Shown: piece after piece, positions 34,915-48,239 of the stretch
How the letters are laid out: each line of letters opens with the position of its first letter
Position numbering within the stretch: the first letter of the stretch is position 1
Origin: Linum tenue
Taxonomy: Eukaryota > Streptophyta > Magnoliopsida > Malpighiales > Linaceae
Length of the DNA: 64,000 bases
Direction: 5' to 3'
NCBI GenBank assembly: GCA_946122785.1
Contig: CAMGYJ010000008.1
Location: forward strand, 16,641,475-16,705,474
Translations under genes and position numbers: made by a program
Notes under the pieces: generated by a model
What the model saw: only the letters and a program-made list of their open reading frames with translations
Told to the model about the DNA's origin: nothing
Database searches by the model: none

Positions 34915-36247
34915 TGATTCGCACGAAATTACACCACAATTAAACCCAATTAGAGTCCAAGTTTTTAAACTCTAATCGAGTGCAGTATAGGGCAAGTATT
35001 TAGATATCGACCCGAGTCGGTCCGTCTATCCCTACTTCCATTGTTGAAATCATTATCTAGCAACTAAACTTTGGTTTAAAAGGTTTGCTAATTGAAATGA
35101 AAGAAAGCAAAGGTGATTGGGTTTGAAAACTCTTTTGTGGGAAAGTCACTCGAGTTTCGCTTGCCCCTAACCGCTACCATGCTACGTGGATTGGAACGAT
35201 TGCCTTAGGCACGTTAATCGTGAACCGCAGAGGAAAGCGTATGTGGTCGAAGACCACAGTCTCAATTGCTAAACCGAGGTGAGGATGAAAGATCGTGTCA
35301 CTCGACCCTCTCGGTTTAGACAATCGGTAATCGACTTACTCCCTCACTCAACTCTAAGGTTAGACGGTTTAACCATGACTAATCGACTTGTTTAATTTAA
35401 TATTGAGGGTTGCCCTAACTCAACCTAGTTTAGGTGGCTTAGAAAGCGGAAGGAAAACCAACTCGATTGAGTCTCCCTTGAAAGGGGGATTTTTCTCTCT
35501 AAACTAGGCTAAGGTGGCAAATTAGATTACTAGCACCTAAATGCACAAACTTAGGGGTGCTAAGCACAATTATGCACAATCCCTAGGATGTTAAGCACAA
35601 AACATGCACAACCCCTAAGTTGCTAAGCACAAACATGCACAATCATGGTGAATAATGCCTCAAACATTGAATTGAGTACAATACCCAATATCAATCATCC
35701 AAACCACATACAAGAAAACTACATGGTAGAGTTAGGGTTTCACTACACCCAAGTGAAAGGAGGTCTACTCCATGGTAGAAGTGGGAAGAACAAAAGAAAG
35801 AAAGGTGGAAACCATCTTTCGGGATGCCTCCTCCCTTCTTGACCCTTGAGTTGAACTTTCCTTGGGGAAATCTTCCCAAAAATCTGTCTTGAAGCCAAAC
35901 CCTAACCTTCTTCTTCCCTTTGGTTATGTTTCTCTCACTAGAATGCTGAAGAAGGTGTTTTCTCACAAAAGTGGGCTCTCCCTTCTCTCCTCCTTGCAGC
36001 TCAGCTTTTAAACCCGAGAAGAGCTGAGTTCACGGCCGTGAACCATCAAACGCGTCCGTGAACTTAAGGCGTGCGCCAAAACGCTCCGCATCACTCACGG
36101 GCAACTGCTTGTGTTCACGATCATAGTGACCGTGAACTCACCTTGCGTCAGTAACCTTCAAATTGGATCTGGACGCCTCGCGATTCACGGTCAACTCCAC
36201 TTCTTCATGGTCTTCATGACGGTGAACTCCTTCAATTAGCCGAATCA
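34915..36247. mobile_element. Solo-LTR-like insertion of 1.33 kb
   Basis: Comparison with copy A (16470-16480) shows an extra block that starts TGATTCG and ends CGAATCA, so it has both TG...CA ends and a 7-bp inverted terminal match. The flanks (AGGGT and AGGT) look like an imperfect 4-5-bp duplication. It has no long ORF, and contains short repeats of a GCTAAGCACAA...TGCACAA type at about 35540-35650. A solo LTR is the best fit; a small DNA transposon remains possible. Confidence 0.5.
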
Positions 36248-36716
36248 AGGTTTTTTTTTTGTTGGAATAAAAAGGAGAAGGAATATAAAAAGGAGAACAA
36301 TATAAAAAAAAAAACTAAAAGTTTTAACTTTTTCTGGTAATTTGACATTGCCAACAGGTGGTGTGCATGATCTATTAGAGCCGACGTGGGAGGTGAAGTA
36401 ATTTCCACCTCGGCTTGCCTTCAATATTTCTAACGACTCATATAACATTACTAATGTTTCTAGCAAAAAATGATGAGATTTTTTCAATAAATTCATAAAT
36501 ATGATTATATTTTAAATGATTATATTTGTCATAAAGGTCAAAATTTTGGTTGTATATATCTATTTATCTTTTAGTTTATCATAATTATCTTTTTGAATGT
36601 AGACCATCTTCTTTAGTTTACAAATCCAAATTACTATGGACCTCTCGCATAACATTTTTTTAATTTTTTTCCTTTTACAATTATATCTTATAGTACATTT
36701 TGCTAAATCATTTATA

Positions 36717-36765
36717 CTAGCAACTAAGCCCGCGCTTCGCTGCGGATAATGCGCGAGTGACACAA
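36717..36765 (-). other. Helitron 3' terminus (hairpin and CTAG)
   Basis: On the plus strand the end reads CTAGCAACTAAGCCCGCGC then TTCGCTGCGG. Related plant Helitrons have a perfect CCCGCGC/GCGCGGG stem near a terminal CTRR; here the stem is partly eroded. It directly abuts host TTATA. Confidence 0.7.
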
Positions 36766-37081
36766 ATTATCATATGAAAATTATTATTAGTTACAGATTT
36801 GACAAACAACAACGTAAAAATTTTAATTAATATCATAATATTGATAAATAAACACAACAAATAATTAGAATAATTGAGAAGCAACTACATATAAACACAT
36901 ATATATGTAAAGTACAAACCATTTTACATTAATATTAGACAGAAACACAATAAATTATTAACAAAACATAAAAAAATATTTTAAAAATGCACTCCAATAA
37001 TTTTGAGACATAGCACATGAAATGATCATTATTAATGAACCGGATTGTTTATAATAAAAAAAAAGTTCACTGACAACTTTA

Positions 37082-39275
37082 TTACATATCAGGCAAAGCA
37101 TATGCCAATGGATGCAATAAGCAGGTAACATTGATAAAACCAGAGAGAGGTGATGCTGGTACAACTATTTCCACTTCTGCAGTGAATACTTGACCGTTTG
37201 CCAACTTCATTAGACGATGCCTGTCACCAACTGTAAGATTTTTGAACTCCGTTAATGGAGTTTTTATCAAGGTAGTCACGGGCCATTGACGGAACATCAA
37301 ATCGCAGGAAGTCATTCCATTTCCACAGGTGATCACACTCAAATAGCTAGTAAGAAATCGAGGAAACAACGAGAAGCATTAATATTCCTTTTATAATAAG
37401 CAATGAAACGAATAAGTGAACATATACCTACCATTCGGGATATTTTGAGAAAACTTCATGTTCTGTATTGAAATTCTCAACTTCTATCAAACACCAGTAA
37501 GGTTTCTGTTAAAAAAATGAAACATTCAACCTTAATTATTGTTTACACTATATATGGACATAATATGCAATAATACTTAACAAGTGCAACATTTCATGCA
37601 CATGTATTACCATATAAAAAAATGTAAAAGATATGATGAACCATGATTAAGTTTTAAGGGTAATGTGATTAAAGTAACCTCCAACATGTACACTTACTGT
37701 ACACTAATTTATACTTATTTAAACTTCAATACAAAAAACAAATACACATCTAACCTCATATTGCGGTTTTTCAGACCGAAATTCCGCAAGCAAATCTCTT
37801 AGTATGATTCGTTCCGGTAATGGACCACGAAGATATTTGATAGCCGACATGTGAACGGTAGAAAACCTACAAGATATATAATTTTTAAACATATATTAGC
37901 AATAACCGTGACAACGTAAGGAAAATTGACCATACAGCTCACCTATCAAAGACATTCTTGTATCTGTGAGTATATGTGGCAAATATTATGCGACTTCCTA
38001 ATGTGCTCTTCAACATATAGACCCCTACATTTTTGGAACAACAAATTCACGTAACAAAATATTGATGATATGTTACCCAATAAAGTCAAACGTAATTAAA
38101 TTAAGTAAATATCATACAATAAAAAATGTTAAGAGTTTAAATATCAATAAGAACGTGAATACCTGGAGTACGTGTCTTGCCAACAAAAATACCGGTCATT
38201 GTACATATAACAGGTCCATTATGCTCTTTCATTAATGCGTCTTGACAAATGCTATAATATTGTGTATCAGTATAAAAGATGGGGAATCTTCTGTTCCTAC
38301 AATTGAAACCGAATTACAAAAATCTAATAGACATTAACAATCAAAGTAAATATATAACATTAATGTGATAGTAAAAAAACCTGGTGTTTTCTATCACGAG
38401 TTTGAAAGTTTTAATGTGATATGGATGGTGTCGTGCCGTGGTAATGGAAAGTAAACGACCCGTAAGATCTGTTTATAAATAAATTGACATAGATATAATT
38501 CAATTAGGTTGAATAATTAAATATATCTATAAAAAAAAGGATTACAATAATACATAAATTGTAAATATATTTACCTGCTAGATTGGTATGATTAGAACGC
38601 ATAGGTGGTACGTCTTCAAATGCAGTATCTCTGAAGCCTTCGAAAGGGAAGCGATAGACCGGATTGTCGCGTACTAAATAATTGTCATAAATTTCGACAA
38701 ATTCCATAGCAGATTTAATGTGTAGTCGTAGATCGCATGGAGAGTAACGATTTCTAGATCGTGCAGGAATCAGTAACACGTCTGACATAATGTAAATGCG
38801 TTTTATTCCGATGGAATATTTGACCATCTCATAATATTTGGGTAAGGTAAGACCTTCTATAATGTTTTCCTGTTATTGAAACAAATTCACATTAGACTAT
38901 GATAACAACAAATACATGCTTTGAAGATATACTTGTAGGGAACCACCTCTTTGTCGACCCATATTGTATAAAGTGCTGGTGAACCAGGAACGTCTCTGGT
39001 GATCCATTGGTGAATGAGTCGGACAACCAATGGTCGCTCAATGATACCTCCTGAAAGTTCTCTGATGGTCATTGAGGAATTTACTGGGTCTACAAAAAAA
39101 CATGGCTCTTAGAATATATGTCATGTAAGACATGTATTGGTTAAAGATATACGCTAATATTTAACATTTTTTCAAATGGATATGTATAAAATAAATTTGA
39201 TCGTAATGAAAATACCAACACATAAAATAAATAACCTTCGAGTGAGCTCGGCAAAATATAGTTCCTCGACATAAT
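37082..39275 (-). CDS. RPA70-like OB-fold protein, copy 1 (about nine exons)
   Basis: Replication protein A large subunit binds single-stranded DNA through OB folds. Minus-strand exons, with approximate ends: 39275-39240 (MSRNYILPSS); 39090-38946 (ERPLVVRLIHQW, LYTIWVDKE); 38872-38573 (IEGLTLPKYYE, IYIMSDVLLIPARSRNR); 38466-38381 (DLTGRLLSI); 38298-38163 (VICTMTGIFVGK); 38030-37944; 37866-37757 (GPLPERIILRDLL); a short exon near 37510-37436; and 37369-37082 (FTAEVEIVV, ending ALPDM). The first OB fold follows the DUF223/RPA pattern. The upstream region 39980-40330 is duplicated at 44190-44530. Whether every splice site works cannot be judged here. Confidence 0.68.
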
Positions 39276-39399
39276 GGAACACCACCTAACAAAAATAACA
39301 GACTCTATGATCAACTATCATATTGATACTACAAACAGATATGTATCACCAATCAGAACAATACAAAACAAAGTTAATTAATACCTTGTAAAAGCCGAT

Positions 39400-40740
39400 T
39401 GACAGGTGACTGTAACGTGGATTAAAAATACAAAACAAGTACTCAATTTCCAATGTGTGTTTGAAGTTGCGAGAACACGGAAGGAGGATTGAAGAGGGAA
39501 ACTATACAATAGTTGAGCAATCTCCGCTATGGTTTATGTCTTTAGGCTAACTCTACCTCACGCGAGTAGCGGACCTAGTCATTGCTTATGAGAGTAGATT
39601 GAAATGGCAAAAGAGGAGATTATGAAGGGTGTCTCTTATTTGGTTTATATATCTGACCCGTGAAAGGACGATTTACGGGAGGAAACTACTCATCTTCTAA
39701 TTATATACGGTCTAAACATGGTTGCTCACGTACACTTCTTCACTATCCATTGCCTTCTCCTTATCCAATTTTTTCTCTTGATCAGCTTCCTCTGTGAAAT
39801 CTTTCCAACACCAATGATCAATTCACTTCACCAAACCAAAATCTCAAATTTTGAGTTCTATGTAAATTAAACAGTCACTAAAAAAATCGGAAAGAAAGAA
39901 TCACAAAGAAGAAACTCATAAAACTCACAAGGCCTAGAAAAGTTCAAACCAACCACTGCTAATCGCTAAGCAATAAAACGGAGACGAGAGAGATCATGCG
40001 AAGGGAGTTTTGAATATCGGGATTGAGCAAAGTCAAGGAAAGGAACGAAGTAAAAGAAAGCAAGAAAGAAGGAATACATGAGCAATTTCACACTTCCTCT
40101 CTGTCTCTTCTATTAAATCAGCTGCTCTTTTGATCTTGATGTGGAAAGAATACGCTATAGATGGAGTTTGCTCACCAATATATATTCTTCTTTCTTCTTT
40201 TATGTTTTATACTCTTTGTGTAAAGTCACCATCCCACAGTGACTACATCCTCACAACAGGTGACAAACATTAAAAAATACAATACAATTATGACATTAGT
40301 ACTGACAGGGACAATTCATGTAGCCATTATTCCAATGTACATACAATAAATGTTTAAGAACTATTCATCATAGTAAAAAATCTCTATCATGATCAATATG
40401 TCCTGCCAAAATGGACATTATATCATTGTTCATTGTGTCATACGATTATCAATAGTAAGTTGGTAATGAAGTTAAAAATGAGTAGATAAAACATAAATAA
40501 ATTAATAAATCTGGTTCGATTGAGTTAGTATACGTCAAAGTATTTGTTTAAAAAAAATTGATTAAATAATGAATCAATGAACCAGTAAAACTATAGTGAT
40601 TCAATTGGTTTAATGTTGAACTGTGAAAAATCGTTTGGTCTATCAAAAATTGGAAGATTGTGTAGTGATTCAATTGGTCTTATACCAAAGAAAAAATCTC
40701 TATACTTGGAAATAACAACAAAATTTGCATACAATCCAAA
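39400..40740. other. Upstream region of RPA-like copy 1, non-coding
   Basis: The stretch 39980-40330 is a diverged direct repeat of 44190-44530 (shared CTCTCTGTC, AAATCAGCTGCTC and GACAATTCATG words). It is probably the promoter and leader of the RPA-like genes. No ORF is seen. Confidence 0.6.
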
Positions 40741-41530
40741 GATTAAATGAAGGATATGCAAGAAATGCCCTCTCCCCACCCCTCGTCCAATTATGTTTAT
40801 GTTCCTATAGTCGATGGGTACTGTTGTTCTCTCATATATGCATGTGTTCGATATGAAAATATGAAAACAACAGGTGAGTTCTTTTCTATTTTGTCTACTT
40901 GTATTCAATATGAAAGGGACGTACACTATGTTTGGGTCTTCTTCTCTATTGTATCTTCTTGTATTCAATATGAAAGAGACGTATACTATGCTTGGGTTCC
41001 CGTAGTCAGTGTGCACTGTTTTTTCCCCGTACATATATCTATTATATATGAAAATGACGTATATGCTTGGGTACTTCTTCTATATTTTGTCTTATTGTAT
41101 TTAATACTAAAGAGATGTGCACTCCAAGGATTAAATGAAGGATACGCACGAAATGCCCTCTCCCCACCCCTCGTCCAATTATGCTTATGTCCCTATAGTC
41201 GATGGGTACTGTTGTTTTCCCATACATGCATGTGTTCGATATGAAAATATGAAAACAACAGGTGAGTTCTTTTCTATTTTGTCTACTTGTATTCAATATG
41301 AAAGGGACGTACACTATGCTTGGGTCTTCTTCCCTATTTTATCTTCTTGTATTCAATATGAAAGAGACGTATACTATGTTTGGGTTCCCATAGTCAGTGT
41401 GCACTGTTGTTTTCCCGTACATGTATCTATTATATATGAAAATGACGTACACTATGCTTGGGTCGTTCTTCTATATTTTGTCTTCTTGTATTTAATACTA
41501 AAGAAATGTGCACTATGCTTGGGCCCTTAT
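40741..41530 (+). repeat. 388-bp tandem duplication containing a 60-bp repeat family
   Basis: Units begin at about 40741 and 41129 (both carry GCCCTCTCCCCACCCCTCGTCC). Inside each, blocks of about 60 bp with the core TGTATTCAATATGAAAG...GACGTA are repeated head to tail. Because 60 is a multiple of three, plus-strand frames stay open (for example 40747-41244 and 41135-41596) with the 20-residue period CIQYERDVHYAWVFF. There is no evidence of translation. The same 60-bp family occurs inverted at 53140-53300 and 55500-55640. Confidence 0.85.
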
Positions 41531-41599
41531 AGTCGGTATGTACTATTGTTTTCTCGTACATCAATATGGACCATAATAATTTGTCACCGATGTTAACTT

Positions 41600-42439
41600 T
41601 CTGAAATAGCCAACTTTGTTTTCTTTCTCTCCCCTTCCAGTTTTGTCCTTTTTCTTCTTATTATTTAGTGGGCCAACATGTATTTAAATGATACACATGT
41701 GTATGATATTGACGTGATATCAAAATTTATACTAATGTTAATATATACGTGTATGATAACAATATGTATTTAAATGATTTATTTCATTTTATTATGTTCG
41801 ATTTCCTGGTGCAATCCTTCCTACAATGATATACAAAGTTTGGAAAATTAAACATAACCAACCATATTCATATGTATTTAAGGATTTTAAAGCTGGATAG
41901 AAACAAAATGCGTATACACCGATATAAAGCCATGTTATATATTTTTTTAATGTATAACAACGCTAACGATAAATCAATTTTATTTATTGTAATTGATAGT
42001 TAGCAGCAATGAGAGTTTATATTGAATGACTCAAATAATGCACTAAAGTGTAATAAAGCCCAAGTTTCAACTTTACATACCTAATATTGTGATAGATTAT
42101 TAAATTAATATACAATAAAATACAACAAATAGCAACACTACAAACAGAAACCTAACTACTCCAATGGGAATATACGGGCGATTATTCCCTTTCTCCAATA
42201 CCACAATTGATCAGTGGTTAAATCACAAACAACTATATAATAATTGAATACATAACATGCAAATAAATAAGAATGACCTTGTAAGGTATGTTGAGTTGAG
42301 ACACGAGATGCAGAATGAAGAAATGAAGCACAGATTAATACTAAAATGTGGAACAGAATAACACGATTTCACAATGAATATGTTACAACAAGACAATACG
42401 AGAATCACAATTAAACTATTAAACGTTGTATAAACGGAG
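41600..42439. other. AT-rich non-coding spacer
   Basis: This lies between the tandem repeat and RPA-like copy 2. I see no gene, and no repeat with a clear partner. Confidence 0.6.
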
Positions 42440-43180
42440 AATCAACTCACTTGCTAAATGTGTACGATTAGATAGCATGAGACGTAAGTCTTCAAACTCA
42501 GTGCCTTTAAACCTTCAATAGGGAATTGATAAATTGGAAAATCTTTCCGCAAAACATTATTGTCAGGAATTTCAATAAATTGATATGCCGACACAATATG
42601 CAAACGTAAGTCTCCTGGGGCATATCGGTTCCTCTCTCTCGCAATAATAAGTGGAACATGTGATAATATATAAATACAGTTCATTGTTATCGAGTATTTG
42701 ACTGCTTTAAAATGCTTGGCCATTGTAAGGCCTTCTATAGTGTCCTCCTACAAAAAGAACATGTTGGCAATTAGTCAAAATTAAAGAAAGAACATAGTTT
42801 GAAAAATGATTAGATTGTAATTACATTTTTGTCCACCCATAGAGTGCAAAATGCAGGTGTACGGTTAGTACCAAAGGATTCCCTGGCCTCCCACTGGTGA
42901 ATGAGTCTCACAACCAATGGTTGGTGTAGGACATCCCCGGATAAATCCCGGATAGTAATTGATGAATTTATGGGATCTGTATTAAAAATAAACAACAACG
43001 TGTATGAGGTACACTGCTTATAAGATAAACTTTTTAACTTAGATTAAGGGTATGAAAATGTCAACCGATAAAATAGATGAAAACTTAGAAATGAAGGGAA
43101 TAAGCCCCATCTAAATATGTTGCATTCGTAAGAACCAACCTCGTGGGGAGCTGGGCAGAATATAATCTTTTGACATAACA
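42440..43180 (-). pseudogene. RPA70-like copy 2, only the first three exons
   Basis: Minus-strand pieces mirror copy 1: a start exon near 43170-43140 (MSKDYILPSS), an exon at about 42980-42825 (RDLSGDVLHQPLVVRLIHQW, CTLWVDK) and an exon at 42745-42450 (IEGLTMAKHFKAVKYS, LIIARERNRYAPGDLRLHI, QFPIEGL). The later exons are absent, because 41600-42440 shows no OB-fold sequence. It is a truncated duplicate of the 5' half of the gene, including its upstream region. Confidence 0.7.
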
Positions 43181-43199
43181 CAAGACAACCTACAAAACA

Positions 43200-44620
43200 T
43201 CAATGCACTTCTATTAATATACAAAGTACACGACTGACTTCTCGTAATGGACACATTGCACGTCAAACACTTTACTTCTTTTCACCTTCTATTTATCATA
43301 AGCTACTAAAATAAATAGTAATTTTATGGGAGATCAATTATATAAATATAAGTACTCATTTCATCGCAATAACATATTCACTCTCATTCCACCACTGGGA
43401 AAAAAATATGACGTTGGCGTTGTCAACCAACCCACATAAACTACAGCAAAGCAAAACATAGTTATATTTTGCTAAGAACCCATCATCTTATACTGATATA
43501 TAAGATAATCAGGACCGATGATAACATAAGATAACATTTAAAAAATAAACAGCAACACATTATAATAGTTTGACAAAAAACATGTGATTTTTTTTTATAA
43601 CAATGAAAATATCGACAAAATGAATACTACTTACATGCATTTTTTTAAAAAATGTAGTGACAAATTATTGATAATATTTATTTTAAGATAGACAATATTC
43701 GTGAATGATCCCTTTAAACCTACTGTTTATGTTGACATTTAGAGAGCAGTTATATAGTGGTGTTTACGCAAAACTAAAATAGGTGGATCGTGGCACACAC
43801 CTGTGGAACAGGATGGAAGTATACGTTGTTGTTTCCGTCACCGTGAAGTTTTTCTCGTGCTTCTAATAAGCGCCAGAGAATATTTACCTTGTGTGGGTCA
43901 TTAACGGTGACCGGATTTGCTCTCTTTGCTCAATTGTAAGAATAACACCTGATTGTAAAAAGATAGTCCCAACGATTATTATAAAGGCAACGACAACACC
44001 TTCTATTAACCAATATCCTCTGTCAACTTATTAATGTTGGGAAAAATGGATGCAGGTGCATAAAATAGTAATGTATAAATAAAAAAAATTCATCAAAATA
44101 ATTACCGATAAAAAACTCGGAAAAGCTAGGTAGTAGAGAGAAGTTTAAAATAACCACCAGTAACCACTGAGTATAGAAAACAAAAACAAGAGAGAGCATG
44201 TCAAGTGAGTTTTCAATATTGAGATCGAACAGAGCCAAAGAACGGAAGGAAGCCGAAAAAGGAAATAAGGAAAGAATACAAAAAACAATTTCCTTCTCCC
44301 TCTCTGTCCTTTACTAAAATCAGCTGCTCGTCTGATATTGGAAGGAAAGAAGACGTTTTAGATGGCATTGGCCAACCAAACTCTATATAGCTTCTTATTT
44401 TGTGTGTATATACCAATTATGCAAAGTCACCATCGCCCAATGACTACACGCTCACAACACGTAACAAACACAATACAATAACCCAAGAAAATTATAATAT
44501 TAGAACTGATAGGGACAATTCATGGCATCAATATTTAATTGTTCGTATAATAAATGTTCAGTAGCTAGTCACCATCCAAAAATTTATATTGTGAGAAATT
44601 TGTCTTAGCTAGTCACCATA
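43200..44620. other. Upstream region of RPA-like copy 2
   Basis: This non-coding region contains the 44190-44530 repeat of the copy 1 upstream region. A TATA-like CTATATAG lies near 44383. Confidence 0.55.
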
Positions 44621-46610
44621 CAAAAATCTTTACTGTGATAAATTTGTCCTGCTAAAAAGGACACTATGTCATTACCCATTTTGACATACAAGTATCAATA
44701 GTATTTGCCTTACTATTCCTTTCATGATGAAATCCAAAGTGAAAGTCTTATATTTCAGTACTGTATTTGCGAGTGAACTGGAATAATTAGTCATTTAGTG
44801 TTCAGTGGTTAAACGTTGATATAACAACTCATTATATATAACATACAAAACTTGCATAGTACATTAATTTAATAATTAAATTATCAATGAACAAAAATAA
44901 CATTGATACCATCCTTTATAGCAGGATTCGTACAATACATAACATAAGGGTTCGTTCGTCTTCCATCTTCAAATGAAATTTAATATTTGTATTTAAGAAG
45001 AAAATGTAACAATTAATTTTTTAGTGAATAACCGCCAGAATTAGTCATTATGGATGATTGTCGAAATCTCACTCTGTGTTGAGTTTGTAAATTTCTAATT
45101 TTTTCAGGATATACTACAATCATATGACATACAAATAGTATATTTTTAAATTTCACAAATTAATACAATATGTCTAATTAGAATGCATAAATCGAATAAA
45201 ATCATCAATCTATAAATTCTCAACTACCAAACATCCCCTTACATTCATAAGCACTACAATTGCATATTTGCATTTGCAACCAATGCTAGTTTCTCTTAGC
45301 CCAATAGAGTTTACATAAAAAGAACATGATTAATCACACTTTGATCATATATGTATTTTATTTGAACCTATCACATTTTCTGTGCGTTTGAAATTCAAAT
45401 TGCCATAAGCTATGCCGAAAGTCGCTCAACTGTGAAACATGTAAATACCCCTTTATCGTCGAAGGATTCCAAATGAAATTGACGCTTAATTATATACCAA
45501 AATTTTCATTAAATTATAAGATGTAATGGTCACATTCACACCCCAACGGTAAGCTAAAATATTACAAGTCAGCATAACGTGTATTGTCATGCGAGATGTA
45601 TACTAATTTAATTCTGTCCAGAAATTTTTGTGTTTTTAAAATTGTACAAGCGAGATGTTATACCGGTGGTAATTAATTTTGCAAGTGCTACAAATTGAAG
45701 GATGAATTAGTCGATTACCTTATCATTAATTAAAATTAATCTTTGCAAGGCATAAACAAACATTCTCTTATCCACGTAAGCGATAAACGGAGCAAGTGTT
45801 TGGTACGGGAACGACGAGCCAGGTTCGAAAGAGCTGACAAAAGTTGTTAACTAAATTTAATCATAATTATATCTTCCTCGTTATTAAAATAAAATCAATA
45901 GCTAGAGCATCGTTCCATGTTGCACAATGGTTCCAACTTGATATTTTTATTTTGCATATTAATTGTTGTATGACAACAGATTCAATATTAATTAACTCTA
46001 ATTAAGTTGGGATAATGGATTCTCTCTATAACTATACGATAGACAATGATGGCATATACATAATATTACTTTCTATGTCACAATTGCGTATCGACAGAAG
46101 GAAGAAAAAAGTTGCAATTACTATGAATATGAATTTACCGACAAAAAACATTAACAATATACCAATAAATATTTTACCCGATATGATTATTCAACAAAAC
46201 AACAACCAATGTGCGCACACAGTAACGAACCATGGTTCATGACATCGACCCTTAGTTGTCCAACTCCATGCGGAGTCTTCAATTCCACAAAACAAATCCT
46301 CAAGATTAGATTGTTTTTTATACCAAAAAATGTAACATGCGCTAACAGTATAATTTAAAAAATTTATTTCGAAATAGGTAAAAGTAGGAACATTACAAGA
46401 TTGCATTTGATCTCCAACAAAATAAATAGTGTTGCATAAAATATCATTGGAATTCGTGCATAACATAATTTAATTTTTTTCTTTGTAATGAAACGAACAA
46501 ATCTATATCTATATATTATTAGCAAAGTCATTCTACAAGTACCATAAACATTTTATACTTATGCCAACACAATCTTCGATACACCAACAAAAACATATTA
46601 CTTCAACCAC
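44621..46610. other. AT-rich spacer inside the Helitron
   Basis: This stretch is about 2 kb with only short chance ORFs. No family, repeat or RNA gene was recognised. Confidence 0.6.
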
Positions 46611-46622
46611 TTGTGTCGCAGG

Positions 46623-48226
46623 ATGTCAGATATTCACGAGGGTCACCCTTACCGCCTCCACCCAAATGATAATCATTCTATGGTGTTAATATCCACGACT
46701 CTTAACGGAGAAAACTATGGATATTGGTTTACTTCAATGCAAACAGCATTGTGCTTGAAGAATAAAATTTCGTTCATTGATGGAAGCTGCGAAAGACCGT
46801 TAGGCATCGACACGATGTCTCTTGCATGGGATGAAGCTAACGCAATGGTAAAAGGATGGATATACCAGTCCATTGATCCTAGCATCGTAAAAAGCTTGCC
46901 ATGGTTTGAATCTGCCATGGAAGTGTGGGAGGATCTGAAGAGCCGCTTTATTATAGCAAGCACTACAGAGGAAGCAGATCCTTGCAAGATGAAGGATTAC
47001 ACAATCACCGTTCCATGCTCGTGCTTTTTTGTAACCATAAGCCCCCGGTTCCTCACCCAACATAAAATGGTAAGTTATTTTATGTTATATCATTTTCTAT
47101 AGCAGCGCACCTATGTCGTCAAACTTTCATAATTGGTAAAATTATAACTCTAAATCGTCTGATTTTGTGACACCAATATATTCCATTGAATTTTACTCAC
47201 AAATATGGGTCGGAGCTCTCATCACCGACAATTTTTCAATTACCAATGGGAGATTCTTGGATAATCGGAGTTAACAGGGAAGCAGCCACACAATCATTAT
47301 TTTTCAAAGATAATTTGCACCAATTTATGCAACATTATTCAGTAACTATTGGTTGTGTCCTCCATTTTAAATACACTGGCATGAGTAATTTTACCGTCAA
47401 TATATTCAACCTAAATGGTCGCTCGTTCTTTAACTCCGATATCGGAAAAAAGAATAACACAGAAGTCATCAGGGAAAAAAATGTGGCCACTCTAAGCAGC
47501 AATCCAAAAGATATTGGCGCAACTGCACGTCATTCAATAGAGTTGGCGGTAAAAGGCACAGAAAGAATTCGACAATCAGATGATGGTAAGTACACTACCA
47601 CTATGGTTCAACCATTTTTCTCTTGATTTTTAAACTACTATTCAATAACGGCACATCTTCATCTTCACAATTATATACGTATTAATGTTTTGAAATAATA
47701 CATTACAGAACATTTCAGCGCGGTCATGAAACTTGGAATAGAGAAGGGAATCTACTCAACTCGAATACTGCGTCTATCAATGTACGATCCACTCATAAGG
47801 TGTAGGAGGCCAATAATAGAAGCAATACTATCAGAACCCAAATATCCGTCATACATAACAGTCATGACCCGTACACAGATCACAGGCCGCACAAAACCCG
47901 TAATACAATTACTCTACATCATATCAAATATTATCAATTGCATACGTTGAATTAATTTAATTAGTTATATTTCATTGGTGTAGCTCGTGCCTCGTGACTT
48001 TGTAAAAAAGTACATTACGGACGAATGCGACAATGTATTTCTCGTTGCAAGGGGTACCAAGTATAACATAAGATTGAAGAGAAGAAGCGAGAACAGTGTA
48101 AGACTCATTGGCAGAAACTGGCTTTCATTTTGCTACGAGCATTCACTACAAGTTGGCGACGTTTGTCTATTCCAGAAAGTGGATTCCATTGATTTTATTT
48201 TGGAAGTTAACATTTTTCGTGCTTAG
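46623..48226 (+). CDS. Chimeric gene: copia-gag-like domain fused to two REM-type B3 domains
   Basis: Exon 1 (46623-47069) encodes a copia-type gag N-terminal domain (YRLHPNDNHSMVLISTTLNG, NYGYWF, WVIY-like core, MEVWEDLKSRF). It then continues in the same frame into the first strand of a B3 domain (CFFVTISPRFLTQHKM), ending at a GTAAG donor. B3 domain 1 resumes at about 47176 (IPLNFTHKYG, CVLHFKYTGMSNFTV) to 47585. A linker exon (about 47709-47890) starts B3 domain 2 (EPKYPSYITVMTRTQI), completed at 47984-48226 (LVPRDFVKKYI, GDVCLFQKVD). B3 domains bind DNA in plant REM transcription factors. The acceptor before 47176 lacks a clear AG, so the gene may be broken. Confidence 0.62.
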
Positions 48227-48239
48227 TAGATAATTCATC

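Noticed and set aside
40747..41596. Two protein-coding genes with CIQYERDVHYAWV repeats
   Set aside because: The open frames follow from a 60-bp period divisible by three; no start context, introns or family. Kept as a repeat finding instead of CDS.
46611..47102. Independent copia retrotransposon at the gag-like sequence
   Set aside because: No LTRs, integrase or RT are nearby, and the gag-like frame runs directly into a B3 domain.
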